The notes under the pieces: generated by a model
Told to the model about the DNA's origin: nothing
The model's database searches: none
Seen by the model: only the letters and a program-made list of their open reading frames with translations
Source: Oceanobacillus iheyensis HTE831
Lineage (GTDB): Bacteria > Bacillota > Bacilli > Bacillales > Amphibacillaceae
Direction: 5' to 3'
DNA: 64,000 nt
NCBI RefSeq assembly: GCF_000011245.1
Contig: NC_004193.1
Coordinates: forward strand, 2,582,501 to 2,646,500
Translations under genes and position numbers: made by a program
Shown: positions 8,616 to 17,763 of the stretch, in pieces
Numbering within the stretch: the first letter of the stretch is position 1
How the letters are laid out: each line of letters starts with the position of its first letter

Positions 8616-8989
8616 TAAAGCATCTCCTTTCTTCTACATCTTCTATTATACGCTTTATTTGGCAGAAAGGTAAGGGCATTAATGAGAAGAAAAATTTTAT
8701 TACTAAGATTCAAAACTATAGCAATGCAGATAGTAGAAGGTCTTTATTAAAGTCTATGTAAAAATGGTAATAATATACATAACTAGATACATTTATGCTT
8801 ACGTACTTTCTAATCACTATAATATCGAACTCAATCAACTAAAGTAGATAAATTAGTTTCAATAAGTATAGCCTGTTAAGAGATTTAACATGGTTGAAAT
8901 TGACTTACTTATTAAATTATATAAAAAAAGGAATTCCACTCTAACAATGAGGCGAAAATTCCCTTTCATTTATCGTAATTCATCTTTTG
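8616..8989. other. Intergenic gap without recognised gene
   Basis: This 374-bp AT-rich stretch has no open frame with a plausible ribosome site on either strand. Only the terminator at 8922-8966 is recognisable. Confidence 0.5.
8922..8966 (-). terminator. Terminator of the HAD phosphatase gene
   Basis: On the minus strand AAAGGGAATT and AATTCCTTTTTTT pair around a loop of about 20 nt and end in a T run, 24 nt after the stop. Confidence 0.55.
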
Positions 8990-9730
8990 CTATAATGCAT
9001 ATTTTTCAATTGCTATTCCTACACCATCTTCTTCATTCGTATCAGTTGTATAGTTAGCAACTTTTTTTATAGCTACTTGGGCGTTCCCCATAGCTACTCC
9101 GACTCCTGCTTCTTGTATCATTTTAATATCATTTAAACTATCGCCTACTGCCATCACATTATCCATTGTAATCCCTATCTTCTCACATAAGAATTGTAAT
9201 GCTTGTGCTTTACTAACACCTTTTGGATTTATCTCTATATTTGTAGGTAATGAGTTAGTTAATTCCAATTCATCATTATAAGATAATTCCTTTATCATTT
9301 GATCCAATTTATTTTTATCTTCAGAGGCACAACCGAATTTTAACCATTGGTGGTCATACAAGTTATCTGGAGCATGCCCTCTAAAAACCTTTTCCGTGGA
9401 AATCATCCAACAATGCATATTTTTTTCTTTAGCAAGCAAATACATTTTTTCCACCGTTTCTGTCTTAAGTAAATGCTGTTGTAATAGTTCTTTTTCAACG
9501 GTCCAAATCTGTCCCCCATTAGCAGTAATAAGGTAAGAAGTCAAACTTAATTCTTCTGCAAATGGGAAGCAAGTATCCCAGCTTCTTCCTGTGCTTAAGA
9601 TTACATCAATTCCTTGCTCTAAAGCAGTCTGAATTGCCTTTTTATTTCGCTCAGAAACTTCATGTTCCGGGGTTAATAATGTTCCATCCATATCTAATGC
9701 AATTAATTTCACTTGTTGTTTATCCGACAT
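8990..9730 (-). CDS. Cof-type HAD-IIB family phosphatase
   Basis: A 246-residue HAD hydrolase. Catalytic motif I is ALDMDGTLLTPEH (Asp13 nucleophile, Asp15), motif II ILSTGRSW, and motif IV GDSLNDIKMIQEAG. The YidA/Cof C2-type cap lies between about residues 80 and 190. Proteins of this type dephosphorylate sugar phosphates, nucleotides or flavin precursors; the substrate cannot be read from sequence. AGGAG precedes the ATG by 9 nt. It is a single gene with a terminator. Confidence 0.88.
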   Translation of the reverse strand: MSDKQQVKLIALDMDGTLLTPEHEVSERNKKAIQTALEQGIDVILSTGRSWDTCFPFAEELSLTSYLITANGGQIWTVEKELLQQHLLKTETVEKMYLLAKEKNMHCWMISTEKVFRGHAPDNLYDHQWLKFGCASEDKNKLDQMIKELSYNDELELTNSLPTNIEINPKGVSKAQALQFLCEKIGITMDNVMAVGDSLNDIKMIQEAGVGVAMGNAQVAIKKVANYTTDTNEEDGVGIAIEKYAL

Positions 9731-9835
9731 TTATATATACTCCTTTATGCTTCAACTATATTCTATAGTATACGGTAATTGATATATAGAATTCCAATAC
9801 AACACTCTAATCTAGTTTATGCTTACGAATTCTTA

Positions 9836-10030
9836 GAACAAAAGTGCAAGCGTCCGTTTAGAAACGTAGCGAGTGGAACGAATCAACTGAGATAAAGGAA
9901 TCACGGTGAGGTGACGAACCGATGATGACTTATCGTAGGGCGATTTCGTGAAGTCGCCTAGTTTCTGGACGCTAGAGCTGGATGTGGATAAATCAGTTAT
10001 TTTTTACCACAGCATACATATTTTATAATT
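9836..10030. repeat. Dispersed repeat family A, copy 2, without the tandem module
   Basis: It starts GAACAAAAGTGCAAGCG and ends TTTTATAATTTTT, sharing the ends and the GATGATGACTT and TTTCGTGAAGTCGCCTAG segments with the copy at 62335. It lacks the 55-bp units that other copies carry after GATGATGACTT, so it looks like the simpler form. Its right end supplies the stop codon of the truncated DUF1648 gene at 10023. Confidence 0.7.
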
Positions 10031-10400
10031 TTTCAGAACCCATAAAGAGAACTAAAAATAAACCTAATGAAGCTAGCATTAATCTTCCTTCTTTATAAAC
10101 AGGTTCTGCATTTTCCTCTGTTACTTTTAGTGGATAATTACTCACGTATGGAACCTTACCCAAAAAAGAAAAAACGAAAGCAAAGATAGTAGTGATTATT
10201 GGAAATATCCATATTCCTCCCTTTGACATTGTTCTTGTTATCTCACCAGAAAAATTATAATGTGCTGGAATCTGCTCTGGTAGGGAATTATATTGTAACG
10301 CAACAAATAGATATAGTAGACCTAGCAATGTATAAGTTATGATATGTATACTTTTTTCTAATCGTGTTGAAGGTACATTTATCATAGGATTTGCTTTCAT
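10023..10400 (-). CDS. DUF1648 membrane protein, C-terminally truncated paralogue
   Basis: A 125-residue integral membrane protein with a DUF1648 domain (LPEQIPAHYNFSGEITR) and about three membrane segments. It is a close paralogue of the 167-residue gene directly upstream (10437-10940): PAHYNFSGEITR and YNYPLKVTEENAEPVYK-like stretches match. It breaks off after LGLFLVLFMGS, about 40-50 residues earlier than its paralogue. The last codons and the TAA come from the right end of repeat family A. The AGGAGAG site 4 nt before the ATG at 10400 is intact. It may be a degraded gene; function unknown. Confidence 0.65.
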   Translation of the reverse strand: MKANPMINVPSTRLEKSIHIITYTLLGLLYLFVALQYNSLPEQIPAHYNFSGEITRTMSKGGIWIFPIITTIFAFVFSFLGKVPYVSNYPLKVTEENAEPVYKEGRLMLASLGLFLVLFMGSEKL

Positions 10401-10436
10401 TTAACTCTCTCCTATAATCTCAGTATAGTTTAATCC

Positions 10437-10940
10437 CTATTCTAATTTATGTCTTCTTAACCGGATAATAAAATAGAAAAGATGGATGAATATAGAAATT
10501 AGAAGTATGTTAATCCACAAATTAGACATTTGATTATCTGGATTGTTAGCATCATAAATTATATTTAACTCCAATACAGAAAACAAAATTACGATAAGCA
10601 CATTCATAGAGGCCATCATTAATCTACCATCTTTATATACCTTCACTGCATTCTTTTCTGTAACCTTAAGTGGATAATTAAACATATAAGGCACTTTACA
10701 TATGAAAGAAATAGGGACAATTATAAGGACAGAAATTACTGGTAAAATCCATACTACTATTTTTGAATCCATTCTTGTAATCTCACCACTAAAATTATAA
10801 TGAGCAGGTATTTCTGCAGGGAGTTTAGAATATTGTGTACCAATATAAATACACATTACAATTATTCCAAAATAAGTTAGAATGTGCATGATTACTTCTA
10901 ATCTCGTGGGAGGAACTTTAATAATTGGATTAGTTTGCAT
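10437..10940 (-). CDS. DUF1648 domain membrane protein
   Basis: A 167-residue membrane protein with DUF1648 motif LPAEIPAHYNFSGEITR and four hydrophobic segments, ending in a basic RLRRHKLE. Proteins with this domain are related to SdpI-type immunity/regulatory membrane proteins, but the role here is unknown. The ATG at 10940 was chosen because it overlaps the pcp stop as TAATG, implying translational coupling, and because MQTNPIIKVPPTRLE aligns with the start of its paralogue MKANPMINVPSTRLE. Confidence 0.72.
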   Translation of the reverse strand: MQTNPIIKVPPTRLEVIMHILTYFGIIVMCIYIGTQYSKLPAEIPAHYNFSGEITRMDSKIVVWILPVISVLIIVPISFICKVPYMFNYPLKVTEKNAVKVYKDGRLMMASMNVLIVILFSVLELNIIYDANNPDNQMSNLWINILLISIFIHLFYFIIRLRRHKLE

Positions 10941-11539
10941 TAATCTAGACATCCAATGCAAATTTCTATAGCGCGCTGAAGATCCTTTTGCGCAAAACTC
11001 GGGATATTATTTGTTAGTGCTAGCTTGTGGGATGCTGGAATGTGAATAAACCCAGAAAAAATATCTAACTTTTGTTGTTCTATTTCATGCAGTGCACGAT
11101 ACATCACATGATTACATAAATAAGCTCCGGCAGTATTAGATATTTTTGCAGGTATACCGTTATTTTCTAATTCTTTCACCATTTTTTTAATCGGTAACGA
11201 ACTAAAATAACCATCTGGCCCATCACTTATGATTTTTTCGCCATCAGGTTTATAACCTTGATTATCTACAGGGCCGTCATTACAATTAATTGCTATTCTC
11301 TCTGGAGTTATTCGATTACGCCCAGCTGCTAAACCTAATGATATTATTGCGCTAGGTTGTACTTTATGTATCAATTCTACTAAATGATCTCCGGTTACGT
11401 GAAAATCTACAGGAAGTACTTCTCCTACAACTTCCCATCCATTCACACTTTTTTTATGTAGTCCTTGAACAATCTCTTCAGTTGGGTTAATTGGGTTATC
11501 TAAAAAAGGTACAAACCCAGTTAACAATATTTTTTTCAT
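10940..11539 (-). CDS. pcp: Pyroglutamyl-peptidase I (pyrrolidone-carboxylate peptidase)
   Basis: A 199-residue cytoplasmic cysteine peptidase of family C15 that removes N-terminal pyroglutamate from peptides. The family signature GFVPFLDNPINPT is at residues 8-20. The catalytic triad is visible as Glu80 (ITPERIA), Cys142 (NTAGAYLCNHVMY) and His166 (GFIHIP). Length is normal. It heads an operon with the two DUF1648 membrane proteins, the first one being coupled by a TAATG overlap. Confidence 0.93.
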   Translation of the reverse strand: MKKILLTGFVPFLDNPINPTEEIVQGLHKKSVNGWEVVGEVLPVDFHVTGDHLVELIHKVQPSAIISLGLAAGRNRITPERIAINCNDGPVDNQGYKPDGEKIISDGPDGYFSSLPIKKMVKELENNGIPAKISNTAGAYLCNHVMYRALHEIEQQKLDIFSGFIHIPASHKLALTNNIPSFAQKDLQRAIEICIGCLD

Positions 11540-11721
11540 GACATTGCCCCTCTCTTCATTTACTTTAATTCTATCAAAATAATGAATTAATTTCGACGAT
11601 TTAAATTTTAATTATGACGGTATTTTGAACGAGTCTGATATGTAAACGCAACCAAATTTTGTTGTGTGATTTTTTATATGCATGTATAATTTGAATAAGT
11701 CTGAAAAAAGGGGGAGTTTTT

Positions 11722-13380
11722 ATGTTACATGCAACGTGGTATTGGATGTGGGAGAAACATGATCAAGTCAAGGACCTGTTTCGTTTATTTGTGAACCCAA
11801 ATGAAATTATCGAAAAGAATAAAAAAGATAGTACTCCATCATCCACAACGAGTAATAGTAATAACGGGGATGATGGTGGAAATAATCGTCAATATAACAA
11901 AGCTCAACTAATCGGATTATTTCTTGGACCAATTTCATTTATATTAACGCTGTTATTCTTTTCCCCAGAAGGATTAAGCAGTGAAGGTCAAGCAGTACTC
12001 GCGAGTACCATCTGGATAGCTATTTGGTGGATGACAGAAGCCATTCCAATTCCTGCTACTGCATTATTACCAATAATCCTTTTTCCACTCACAAATGGAT
12101 TAGACATTGGAGCAACAACATCTGCCTATGGCAGCGATACCATTTTCCTATTCATGGGAGGATTTGTCATAGCGCTTGCGATGGAACGATGGAATTTACA
12201 TAGAAGAATTGCTATTAGCATTATATCCGTAATTGGCACCAATACCGATCGAATTATATTAGGATTTATGGTAGCTACTGGGTTTCTATCCATGTTTATT
12301 TCTAATACAGCTACTGCAATGATGATGGTACCTATTGGATTAGCAATCATTTATCAAGTTTCTGATACGCTAAAGGAACAAGGGGGATTTGATACCAGCC
12401 CAGAAAACTTTTCATTTGGGAAGTCATTAATGCTGGGGATCGCCTATTCAGCTTCAATCGGTGGAATGGCAACATTAATTGGAACTCCACCAAACGTAAT
12501 TTTTGCAGGTACAATTAATACTATGTATGGTATTGAAGTTTCTTTTGCATCTTGGATGATGTTCGGTGTACCTTTTGCATGGATATTTATATTCCTGACA
12601 TGGTTCTATCTATCGAAAATAGCATTCAAACTAGAAGTTAGCCATATTCCTGGTGGCGCAAAGATAATCAAAGAAGAAAAGAAAAAGCTTGGGAATGCTT
12701 CTTATGAAGAAAAAGCTGTATTTGTCGTATTTATCTTAGCTGCGATCGCTTGGATTTCTCGTGAATTTTTATTAGGCCCTTATGTAAGCGAGAATATCAA
12801 TGATGCAATTATTGCCATTACAGCTGCTTTAGTACTATTCTTAATACCTGCCAAGAATAAAAAAGGTGATTTTCTTATGAATTGGGAAAGTGCTATAAAA
12901 CTACCATGGGGAATCCTGTTACTATTTGGCGGAGGTTTAGCTATTGCTGCAGGTTTTACCGATTCAGGACTATCAGATTGGATTGGGGAACAACTTACTG
13001 GCTTAGAAAATGTCGCACCTATTATTATTATTCTATCTATTGCAGCACTTGTAATCTTCTTAACTGAAATCACATCTAATACAGCAACAGCTACGATGAT
13101 GTTTCCGATTATGGCAGCATTAGCAGTCGCAGTGGGAGTTCATCCGTTTATTCTAATGATTGCTGCAGCATTAGCAGCCTCCTGTGCATTTATGTTACCA
13201 GTTGCAACACCCCCAAATGCTGTTGTATTTGGATCTGGGTATTTAAGAATACCAGATATGGCAAAGGCTGGTTTTTTCCTTAATATTGTTGGGATTATAC
13301 TAGTAACATTAACCGTATATTTCCTTGTACCAATGGCACTAGGGATAGATATTAACGAAATCCCTGCCTATGTAGAATAA
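11722..13380 (+). CDS. SLC13/DASS family sodium:di- or tricarboxylate symporter
   Basis: A 552-residue inner-membrane transporter with about 11 hydrophobic segments, related to SdcS of Staphylococcus. Twin substrate/sodium motifs are SNTATAMMMVPIG with GTPPNVIFAG, and SNTATATMMFPIM with ATPPNAVVFGSG, which are the inverted-repeat Ser-Asn-Thr sites of the family. It probably imports succinate, malate or fumarate with sodium. The first 60 residues form a soluble extension with a Ser/Asn/Gly-rich linker (TPSSTTSNSNNGDDGGNN), longer than in SdcS. AAGGGGGAG lies 6 nt before the ATG. It is a single gene with a terminator. Confidence 0.9.
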   Translation: MLHATWYWMWEKHDQVKDLFRLFVNPNEIIEKNKKDSTPSSTTSNSNNGDDGGNNRQYNKAQLIGLFLGPISFILTLLFFSPEGLSSEGQAVLASTIWIAIWWMTEAIPIPATALLPIILFPLTNGLDIGATTSAYGSDTIFLFMGGFVIALAMERWNLHRRIAISIISVIGTNTDRIILGFMVATGFLSMFISNTATAMMMVPIGLAIIYQVSDTLKEQGGFDTSPENFSFGKSLMLGIAYSASIGGMATLIGTPPNVIFAGTINTMYGIEVSFASWMMFGVPFAWIFIFLTWFYLSKIAFKLEVSHIPGGAKIIKEEKKKLGNASYEEKAVFVVFILAAIAWISREFLLGPYVSENINDAIIAITAALVLFLIPAKNKKGDFLMNWESAIKLPWGILLLFGGGLAIAAGFTDSGLSDWIGEQLTGLENVAPIIIILSIAALVIFLTEITSNTATATMMFPIMAALAVAVGVHPFILMIAAALAASCAFMLPVATPPNAVVFGSGYLRIPDMAKAGFFLNIVGIILVTLTVYFLVPMALGIDINEIPAYVE

Positions 13381-13387
13381 TATATAT

Positions 13388-13423
13388 AAAAGGTGATCGA
13401 GAGTTACTCCCGATCACCTTTTA
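13388..13423. terminator. Bidirectional terminator between SLC13 and MFS genes
   Basis: AAAAGGTGATCG pairs with CGATCACCTTTT around 11 nt. It serves the convergent genes ending at 13380 and 13421 and overlaps the stop codon of the latter. Confidence 0.85.
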
Positions 13424-14638
13424 TATAGCAGTTTTTTTATTTTCGCGCTTTTGATCAACACGAAATTGTACATATTGTTTCACTATAATATAGATAAGAG
13501 GTAACAATAATGCTGTCGTCACAATTCCGCCCCATCCAAATATATTCCACACAGGGCCTGCAGAACTGCCCAATGTTACGCCAATATAATAAGATACTAA
13601 GTATAAACTAGACGCACTTCCTTTATGATGCGTAGCTCTTTCTGTTACAGAAGCTGCTGTCAATGAATGAGTAGTAAAGAAACCTAAACAAATCACACAT
13701 AGTCCTATTACAATAATTGATACTGAACTACTAAACGTAAGGGCAATTCCAAGGCATAAAACCACAATTCCACCTACTTGAACATTCGATATTCCAAGTC
13801 TACTAGCTAACCATCCTGCAATTGGTGCTCCAATAATTCCTAATCCGTATGCGTAGAATGTGTTAGAAATTCCTTGTAATGACATAGAGAAACCATCTGA
13901 TTCAAGGTGAAAGGGTAAAAATGTCCAAATAGACGTAAAAGCATATTGTAGTATTACTCCCAACCCAAAAACGACAATCATCGATGGGTCCTTTAAATGA
14001 TAAGCCATTCCTTGTAAATCTTTACCTATACTAACTTTACTAGATTGAAAGAATTTTGACCTCGGTAATAATAGAGTCATAATAATAAAAATAATAACAC
14101 CTAATCCTGCCAATACATAAAACCCTATTTCCCATGAAAATTCAGCAGCTAGCGATCCTGTTAATACTCTTCCAACCATTCCTCCTAATGCGTTACTAGA
14201 TATATAGAGAGCAGTTGCAATACTAGCACTTCGCTGATCTATTTCTTCGCTAATATAAGCAAGTGCTGCAGCCGGCAATCCAGCAAGCAGCAATCCCTGT
14301 ACAAAACGAAGCATAATAATTAATATAAAATGATCTACCATTGGTATTAATAAGAAGGGAATAGCAGCACCGATTAAGGATAACTTTATAAATATTGTTC
14401 TGCCGATTCGATCTGAAATAAAACCAAAAATAATTAAACCAATAATCAATCCAACAATATTCATAGAAATAGTTAAAGTAGATTGAGAGACTGAAACTTG
14501 AAACTCTCGTACAAACACACTTGATAAAGGTTGTACGGCATAGAGACTAGCAAAGATAAAGAACGATCCTAACGCTAAAGCAAATGATATTCTCCAAAAA
14601 TAGATGTCCTTTACACCGTACTTATTGTCTTCTTTCAT
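13421..14638 (-). CDS. MFS transporter, YnfM-like exporter
   Basis: A 405-residue major facilitator with 12 hydrophobic segments, closest in memory to E. coli YnfM and arabinose-efflux-type proteins. Landmarks are the MFS loop motif GFISDRIGRTIF between helices 2 and 3, and SLYLVSYYIGVTLGSSAGPV near the C-terminus. The substrate is unknown. The ATG at 14638 was chosen because AAGAAGG precedes it by 7 nt and the usual KYGVKDIYFWRISFALALG start follows. The 24 residues encoded upstream do not look membrane-compatible. A 7-codon leader frame with a stronger ribosome site lies 73 nt upstream, so translational attenuation is possible. Confidence 0.85.
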   Translation of the reverse strand: MKEDNKYGVKDIYFWRISFALALGSFFIFASLYAVQPLSSVFVREFQVSVSQSTLTISMNIVGLIIGLIIFGFISDRIGRTIFIKLSLIGAAIPFLLIPMVDHFILIIMLRFVQGLLLAGLPAAALAYISEEIDQRSASIATALYISSNALGGMVGRVLTGSLAAEFSWEIGFYVLAGLGVIIFIIMTLLLPRSKFFQSSKVSIGKDLQGMAYHLKDPSMIVVFGLGVILQYAFTSIWTFLPFHLESDGFSMSLQGISNTFYAYGLGIIGAPIAGWLASRLGISNVQVGGIVVLCLGIALTFSSSVSIIVIGLCVICLGFFTTHSLTAASVTERATHHKGSASSLYLVSYYIGVTLGSSAGPVWNIFGWGGIVTTALLLPLIYIIVKQYVQFRVDQKRENKKTAI

Positions 14639-14710
14639 ATGAATGACCTTCTTTGTATAGAATATTCGGTTCCTTCCAATAATTACTATAACACAAAAAT
14701 ATAAGTTCAC

Positions 14711-14734
14711 TTAATGAAGATTTAAACTACTCAT
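14711..14734 (-). CDS. Possible 7-residue leader peptide before the MFS gene
   Basis: ATG AGT AGT TTA AAT CTT CAT TAA encodes MSSLNLH. It has GGAGGAG 7 nt upstream, a better site than that of the transporter itself, and stops 72 nt before the transporter ATG. Leader peptides of this size control some drug-efflux and resistance genes by ribosome stalling. I see no clear pair of alternative hairpins, so this is a candidate only. Confidence 0.35.
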   Translation of the reverse strand: MSSLNLH

Positions 14735-14888
14735 ATTTATACTCCTCCGTTATACTTAACTGTCTTTGAAAATTAGGATTCTTACAAACAGGATTCAACT
14801 AACTTTTGGAAAGAACTACAAAAATTGTTGCTTCTACATATATGGACAATATAATCATTTAATCTACATATTTCCTGGGAAATAAAAA

Positions 14889-14923
14889 AGCTTCTAGCAG
14901 ATTATCGAATCCTTCTAGAAGCT
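14889..14923 (-). terminator. Terminator of the mot-che operon
   Basis: AGCTTCTAG and CTAGAAGCT form a perfect 9-bp stem. On the minus strand it is followed by TTTTTTATTT, 14 nt after the cheW stop. Confidence 0.85.
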
Positions 14924-14936
14924 ACTTTAAATTCAA

Positions 14937-15404
14937 TTAAATTTCTTTTTCCAATACTTCCTTTAGTTCATTAGATTCTTCAAAGTTAATAATTTGTTCT
15001 AATTGAAGAATTAATAACAATCGTTCATCAACCTTTGCTACACCTTTTAAGAATGTATCACGAACTTTCCCAACTAACTTCGGTGGCTCTTCAATCATTT
15101 CTTGATCAATATCAATTACTTCTGTCGCAGCATCCACTACCATCCCAATTTGCATCCCATTAACATGTACAACTAGTATTCTTGTGTTATCTGTCTCTTC
15201 TAATTTAGTTAGCAGTAATCGTTCTCTTAGATCAATAACAGGAGTCGTTTCTTCACGTAGCTTAGTTACACCTTTTATAAACTCAGAAGTACGTGGTACT
15301 TCAGTGATTGTCTGCATTCTTTCAATTGATATAATTTGTTGAACATTTACTGCAAATATTTGCTCATGTAGTTTAAAAAGTATATATTTCTTAGACTCTA
15401 CCAT
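14937..15404 (-). CDS. cheW: Chemotaxis coupling protein CheW
   Basis: A 155-residue CheW that links chemoreceptors to CheA. It is a single CheW-like SH3 double-barrel domain with KYILFKLHEQIFAVNVQQI, EVPRTSEFIKGVTKLREETT and PVIDLRERL. The usual end is extended by about 10 acidic residues. TAAGGAGGAG lies 4 nt before the ATG and the gene starts 11 nt after cheA, so they are co-transcribed and end at the terminator at 14889. Confidence 0.93.
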   Translation of the reverse strand: MVESKKYILFKLHEQIFAVNVQQIISIERMQTITEVPRTSEFIKGVTKLREETTPVIDLRERLLLTKLEETDNTRILVVHVNGMQIGMVVDAATEVIDIDQEMIEEPPKLVGKVRDTFLKGVAKVDERLLLILQLEQIINFEESNELKEVLEKEI

Positions 15405-15415
15405 CTTGCTCCTCC

Positions 15416-17452
15416 TTATTTGACTAATGCATTGGAATCAATAATCAACGCTACTTCTCCATCACCTAATATAGTTGCTCCTGAGATTGCAAACACTTCT
15501 CCCAGATAGTTCCCTAATGATTTTAGAACAACTTCTTTTTGTCCAATGAACCCGTCAACGATTAGTCCTGTTAATTTTTCTCCTTTTTTCACAACAACGA
15601 TGGAGTAATCTTGATGGTCTTGATTATCCATTGATGGAACTTTAAATATGGAAGCTAATGAAACAATCGGAATTACTTTCCCTCTGAAATCCATTACTTC
15701 TTTTCCATGTGCAAGCATTACCTTGTTCTTAGGTAATACAACCGTTTCTATTATTGAAGAAAGTGGTATGGCATATGTTTCCTTTTGAACAGACACAAGT
15801 AAAGTAGCAATTATTGATAACGTTAAAGGTAGCTGGATGGAAAAAATACTACCTTTTCCCGCACTTGTTTCAATAGAAACTTGACCTCCAAGTGATTCAA
15901 TTTTACTTTTTACGACATCTAAGCCTACTCCGCGTCCTGAAATATCTGAGACAGCATCAGCAGTACTAAAACCAGAGGACATAATAAAGCTAGCTATTTG
16001 GTCATCTGTTAATAATTCTGCTTCTTGCTCCGTAATTAAGCCATTATCAATCGCCTTAGACTGTACTTTATCTCGATTAATACCAGCACCATCATCTTCT
16101 ATTTCTATAAAAACATGATTCCCGCTATGGAAAGCACGAAGAATAAGTTTCCCCTCTTCCGGTTTACCATTTTTTCTGCGTTCTTCTGGTATCTCAATCC
16201 CGTGATCGACTGAATTTCGAATAAGATGTACTAAAGGATCACCAATTTCATCAATAACTGTACGATCCAATTCCGTATCTGCACCGATAATTTCAAGTGA
16301 AATTTGTTTATTCAAATCTTTGGACAACCCTCGAATCATACGTGGAAAACGATTAAATACTTGCTCAATCGGAACCATTCGCATTGCCAAAATAAGAGAC
16401 TGCATATCTGAGGAAACTCTACTCATATGTTCTACAGTTTCCTTAAGATCTGTATCTTCGATTGTTTCAGATATTACTTCTAAACGGCTGCGATCTATTA
16501 CCACTTCTTCGAATAAGTTTAATAAATCATCAATCTTTTCTAAATTGACACGAATTGTTCTTGATGAGGATGTTCTTTTTTCCGATCTGTTTTTATCTTT
16601 TGGTTCGTCTTCTTTCTTTGAAACAACTTCTTCCCTTTTTTCCAATTGATTATCTTCTATAATTTCTTTTTCACTAACAATTGGATTCAACGTTTTTGAA
16701 AACAGTTGTATATTTGCTTCTTTTACTTCAGATACCTTTTCAATAATTTCTTTAATGGTATTTGGAGTACCTCCTGTTAGTAGCGTTAATTGGAATGATT
16801 GCCCAAAGTTGCCATCTTCAATTTCCTCCACTGTTGGTGCTGTTTGAATTATTTCTCCATGACTTTCTAAAGCTTCAAACACCATATAGGCTCTTGCACC
16901 CTTAAGTATACATTCATCAGTTAATTCCACTGTTATTTGATATGGGTCAAATCCTTGTTCTTTCGCTTGTTTTAAAATTGTTAATTGAAATTCATCTAAA
17001 TCTAAATTTTCTACATCTACTGTGCTTACTTGCTGCTCTTGATTAACTATTGTTTCAGTTGCAGCTGCTACCTCACCTTTTTCGATTTGTTCTAGACGTA
17101 CCAGAAGAGTATAAACATCTTTCTTACCATCATTACCTTCACTAATAGACTGAACCATTTCTTCCAAATACTCTATTCCTAAAATAATGCTATCAATTAT
17201 TTCAGAATTAACCGTTAACTGTTGGTTACGAATTAAATCTAATACATTCTCCATTTTATGTGTTAATGAAGCGATATCTTCAAATCCCATTGTAGCTGCC
17301 ATTCCTTTTAACGTATGTGCAGATCGAAATATTTCATTGACGATATGAATATCTTCCGGTTCTTTTTCTAATCGTAAGATATTATCATTAACTATTTGAA
17401 GGTGTTCTTTACTTTCATCTAAAAACATATCTAAGTACTGCTCTGTCTCCAT
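15416..17452 (-). CDS. cheA: Chemotaxis histidine kinase CheA
   Basis: A 678-residue CheA. Domains in order are P1/HPt with the phosphorylated His46 (FRSAHTLKGMA), a P2-like region (about 160-255), a charged linker with KKEDEPKDKNRSEKR, the P3 dimerisation helices, the P4 ATPase with NSVDHGIE, EDDGAGI and GRGVGLDVV, and a P5 CheW-like domain from about 545. It phosphorylates CheY/CheB in response to receptors. It lies between motB and cheW. AAAGGA precedes the ATG by about 10 nt. A perfect SigD -10 octamer sits 123 bp upstream, in addition to the promoter before motA. Confidence 0.95.
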   Translation of the reverse strand: METEQYLDMFLDESKEHLQIVNDNILRLEKEPEDIHIVNEIFRSAHTLKGMAATMGFEDIASLTHKMENVLDLIRNQQLTVNSEIIDSIILGIEYLEEMVQSISEGNDGKKDVYTLLVRLEQIEKGEVAAATETIVNQEQQVSTVDVENLDLDEFQLTILKQAKEQGFDPYQITVELTDECILKGARAYMVFEALESHGEIIQTAPTVEEIEDGNFGQSFQLTLLTGGTPNTIKEIIEKVSEVKEANIQLFSKTLNPIVSEKEIIEDNQLEKREEVVSKKEDEPKDKNRSEKRTSSSRTIRVNLEKIDDLLNLFEEVVIDRSRLEVISETIEDTDLKETVEHMSRVSSDMQSLILAMRMVPIEQVFNRFPRMIRGLSKDLNKQISLEIIGADTELDRTVIDEIGDPLVHLIRNSVDHGIEIPEERRKNGKPEEGKLILRAFHSGNHVFIEIEDDGAGINRDKVQSKAIDNGLITEQEAELLTDDQIASFIMSSGFSTADAVSDISGRGVGLDVVKSKIESLGGQVSIETSAGKGSIFSIQLPLTLSIIATLLVSVQKETYAIPLSSIIETVVLPKNKVMLAHGKEVMDFRGKVIPIVSLASIFKVPSMDNQDHQDYSIVVVKKGEKLTGLIVDGFIGQKEVVLKSLGNYLGEVFAISGATILGDGEVALIIDSNALVK

Positions 17453-17480
17453 AGGTCATATATCCTTTCCTTGTTTCATC

Positions 17481-17744
17481 CTATTCTTTTTTATATGAAT
17501 CAATTTCAAACTTGGTAATTATGAAATTGACTTTGTTATGTATTGAATTTATTAGAACTATTTCCCTAGTATTTATATCGGCACTTCTTTGTATATATAA
17601 AGTGTTATTGGTAGATAAAGAAATAGTTTTACTATAAAAAAAGAGGTCGCACAAACGTTTTATTAAAGAAGGAATGAAGCCAACAGTACTAGTCGATAAG
17701 TTACTTAGTATATTGTTCATCCCCTTTAATTTAACTTTGTCCAA
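17481..17744 (-). CDS. Doubtful small ORF between motB and cheA
   Basis: An 87-codon open frame from a TTG whose only GAGG is 1-2 nt away; the internal ATG (M9) also touches its AAAGGGG. The residues show no signal, membrane helix or motif that I recognise. It overlaps the perfect SigD -10 octamer at 17575-17582, which argues that the stretch is promoter rather than gene. It is listed only because it fills a 310-bp gap in an operon. Confidence 0.2.
   Translation of the reverse strand: MDKVKLKGMNNILSNLSTSTVGFIPSLIKRLCDLFFYSKTISLSTNNTLYIQRSADINTREIVLINSIHNKVNFIITKFEIDSYKKE
17575..17582 (-). promoter_or_regulatory. SigD -10 octamer upstream of cheA
   Basis: On the minus strand GCCGATAT is the exact SigD -10 consensus. 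The -35 position (15 nt upstream) reads TTTA rather than TAAA, so the promoter would be weak or need help. It lies 123 bp before cheA. Confidence 0.4.
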
Positions 17745-17763
17745 ACCTCAACAACCACAAATA

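Noticed and set aside
17481..17744. Possible gene between motB and cheA
   Set aside because: Kept only as a low-confidence entry. Both possible starts are badly spaced from any ribosome site and a SigD -10 octamer lies inside.
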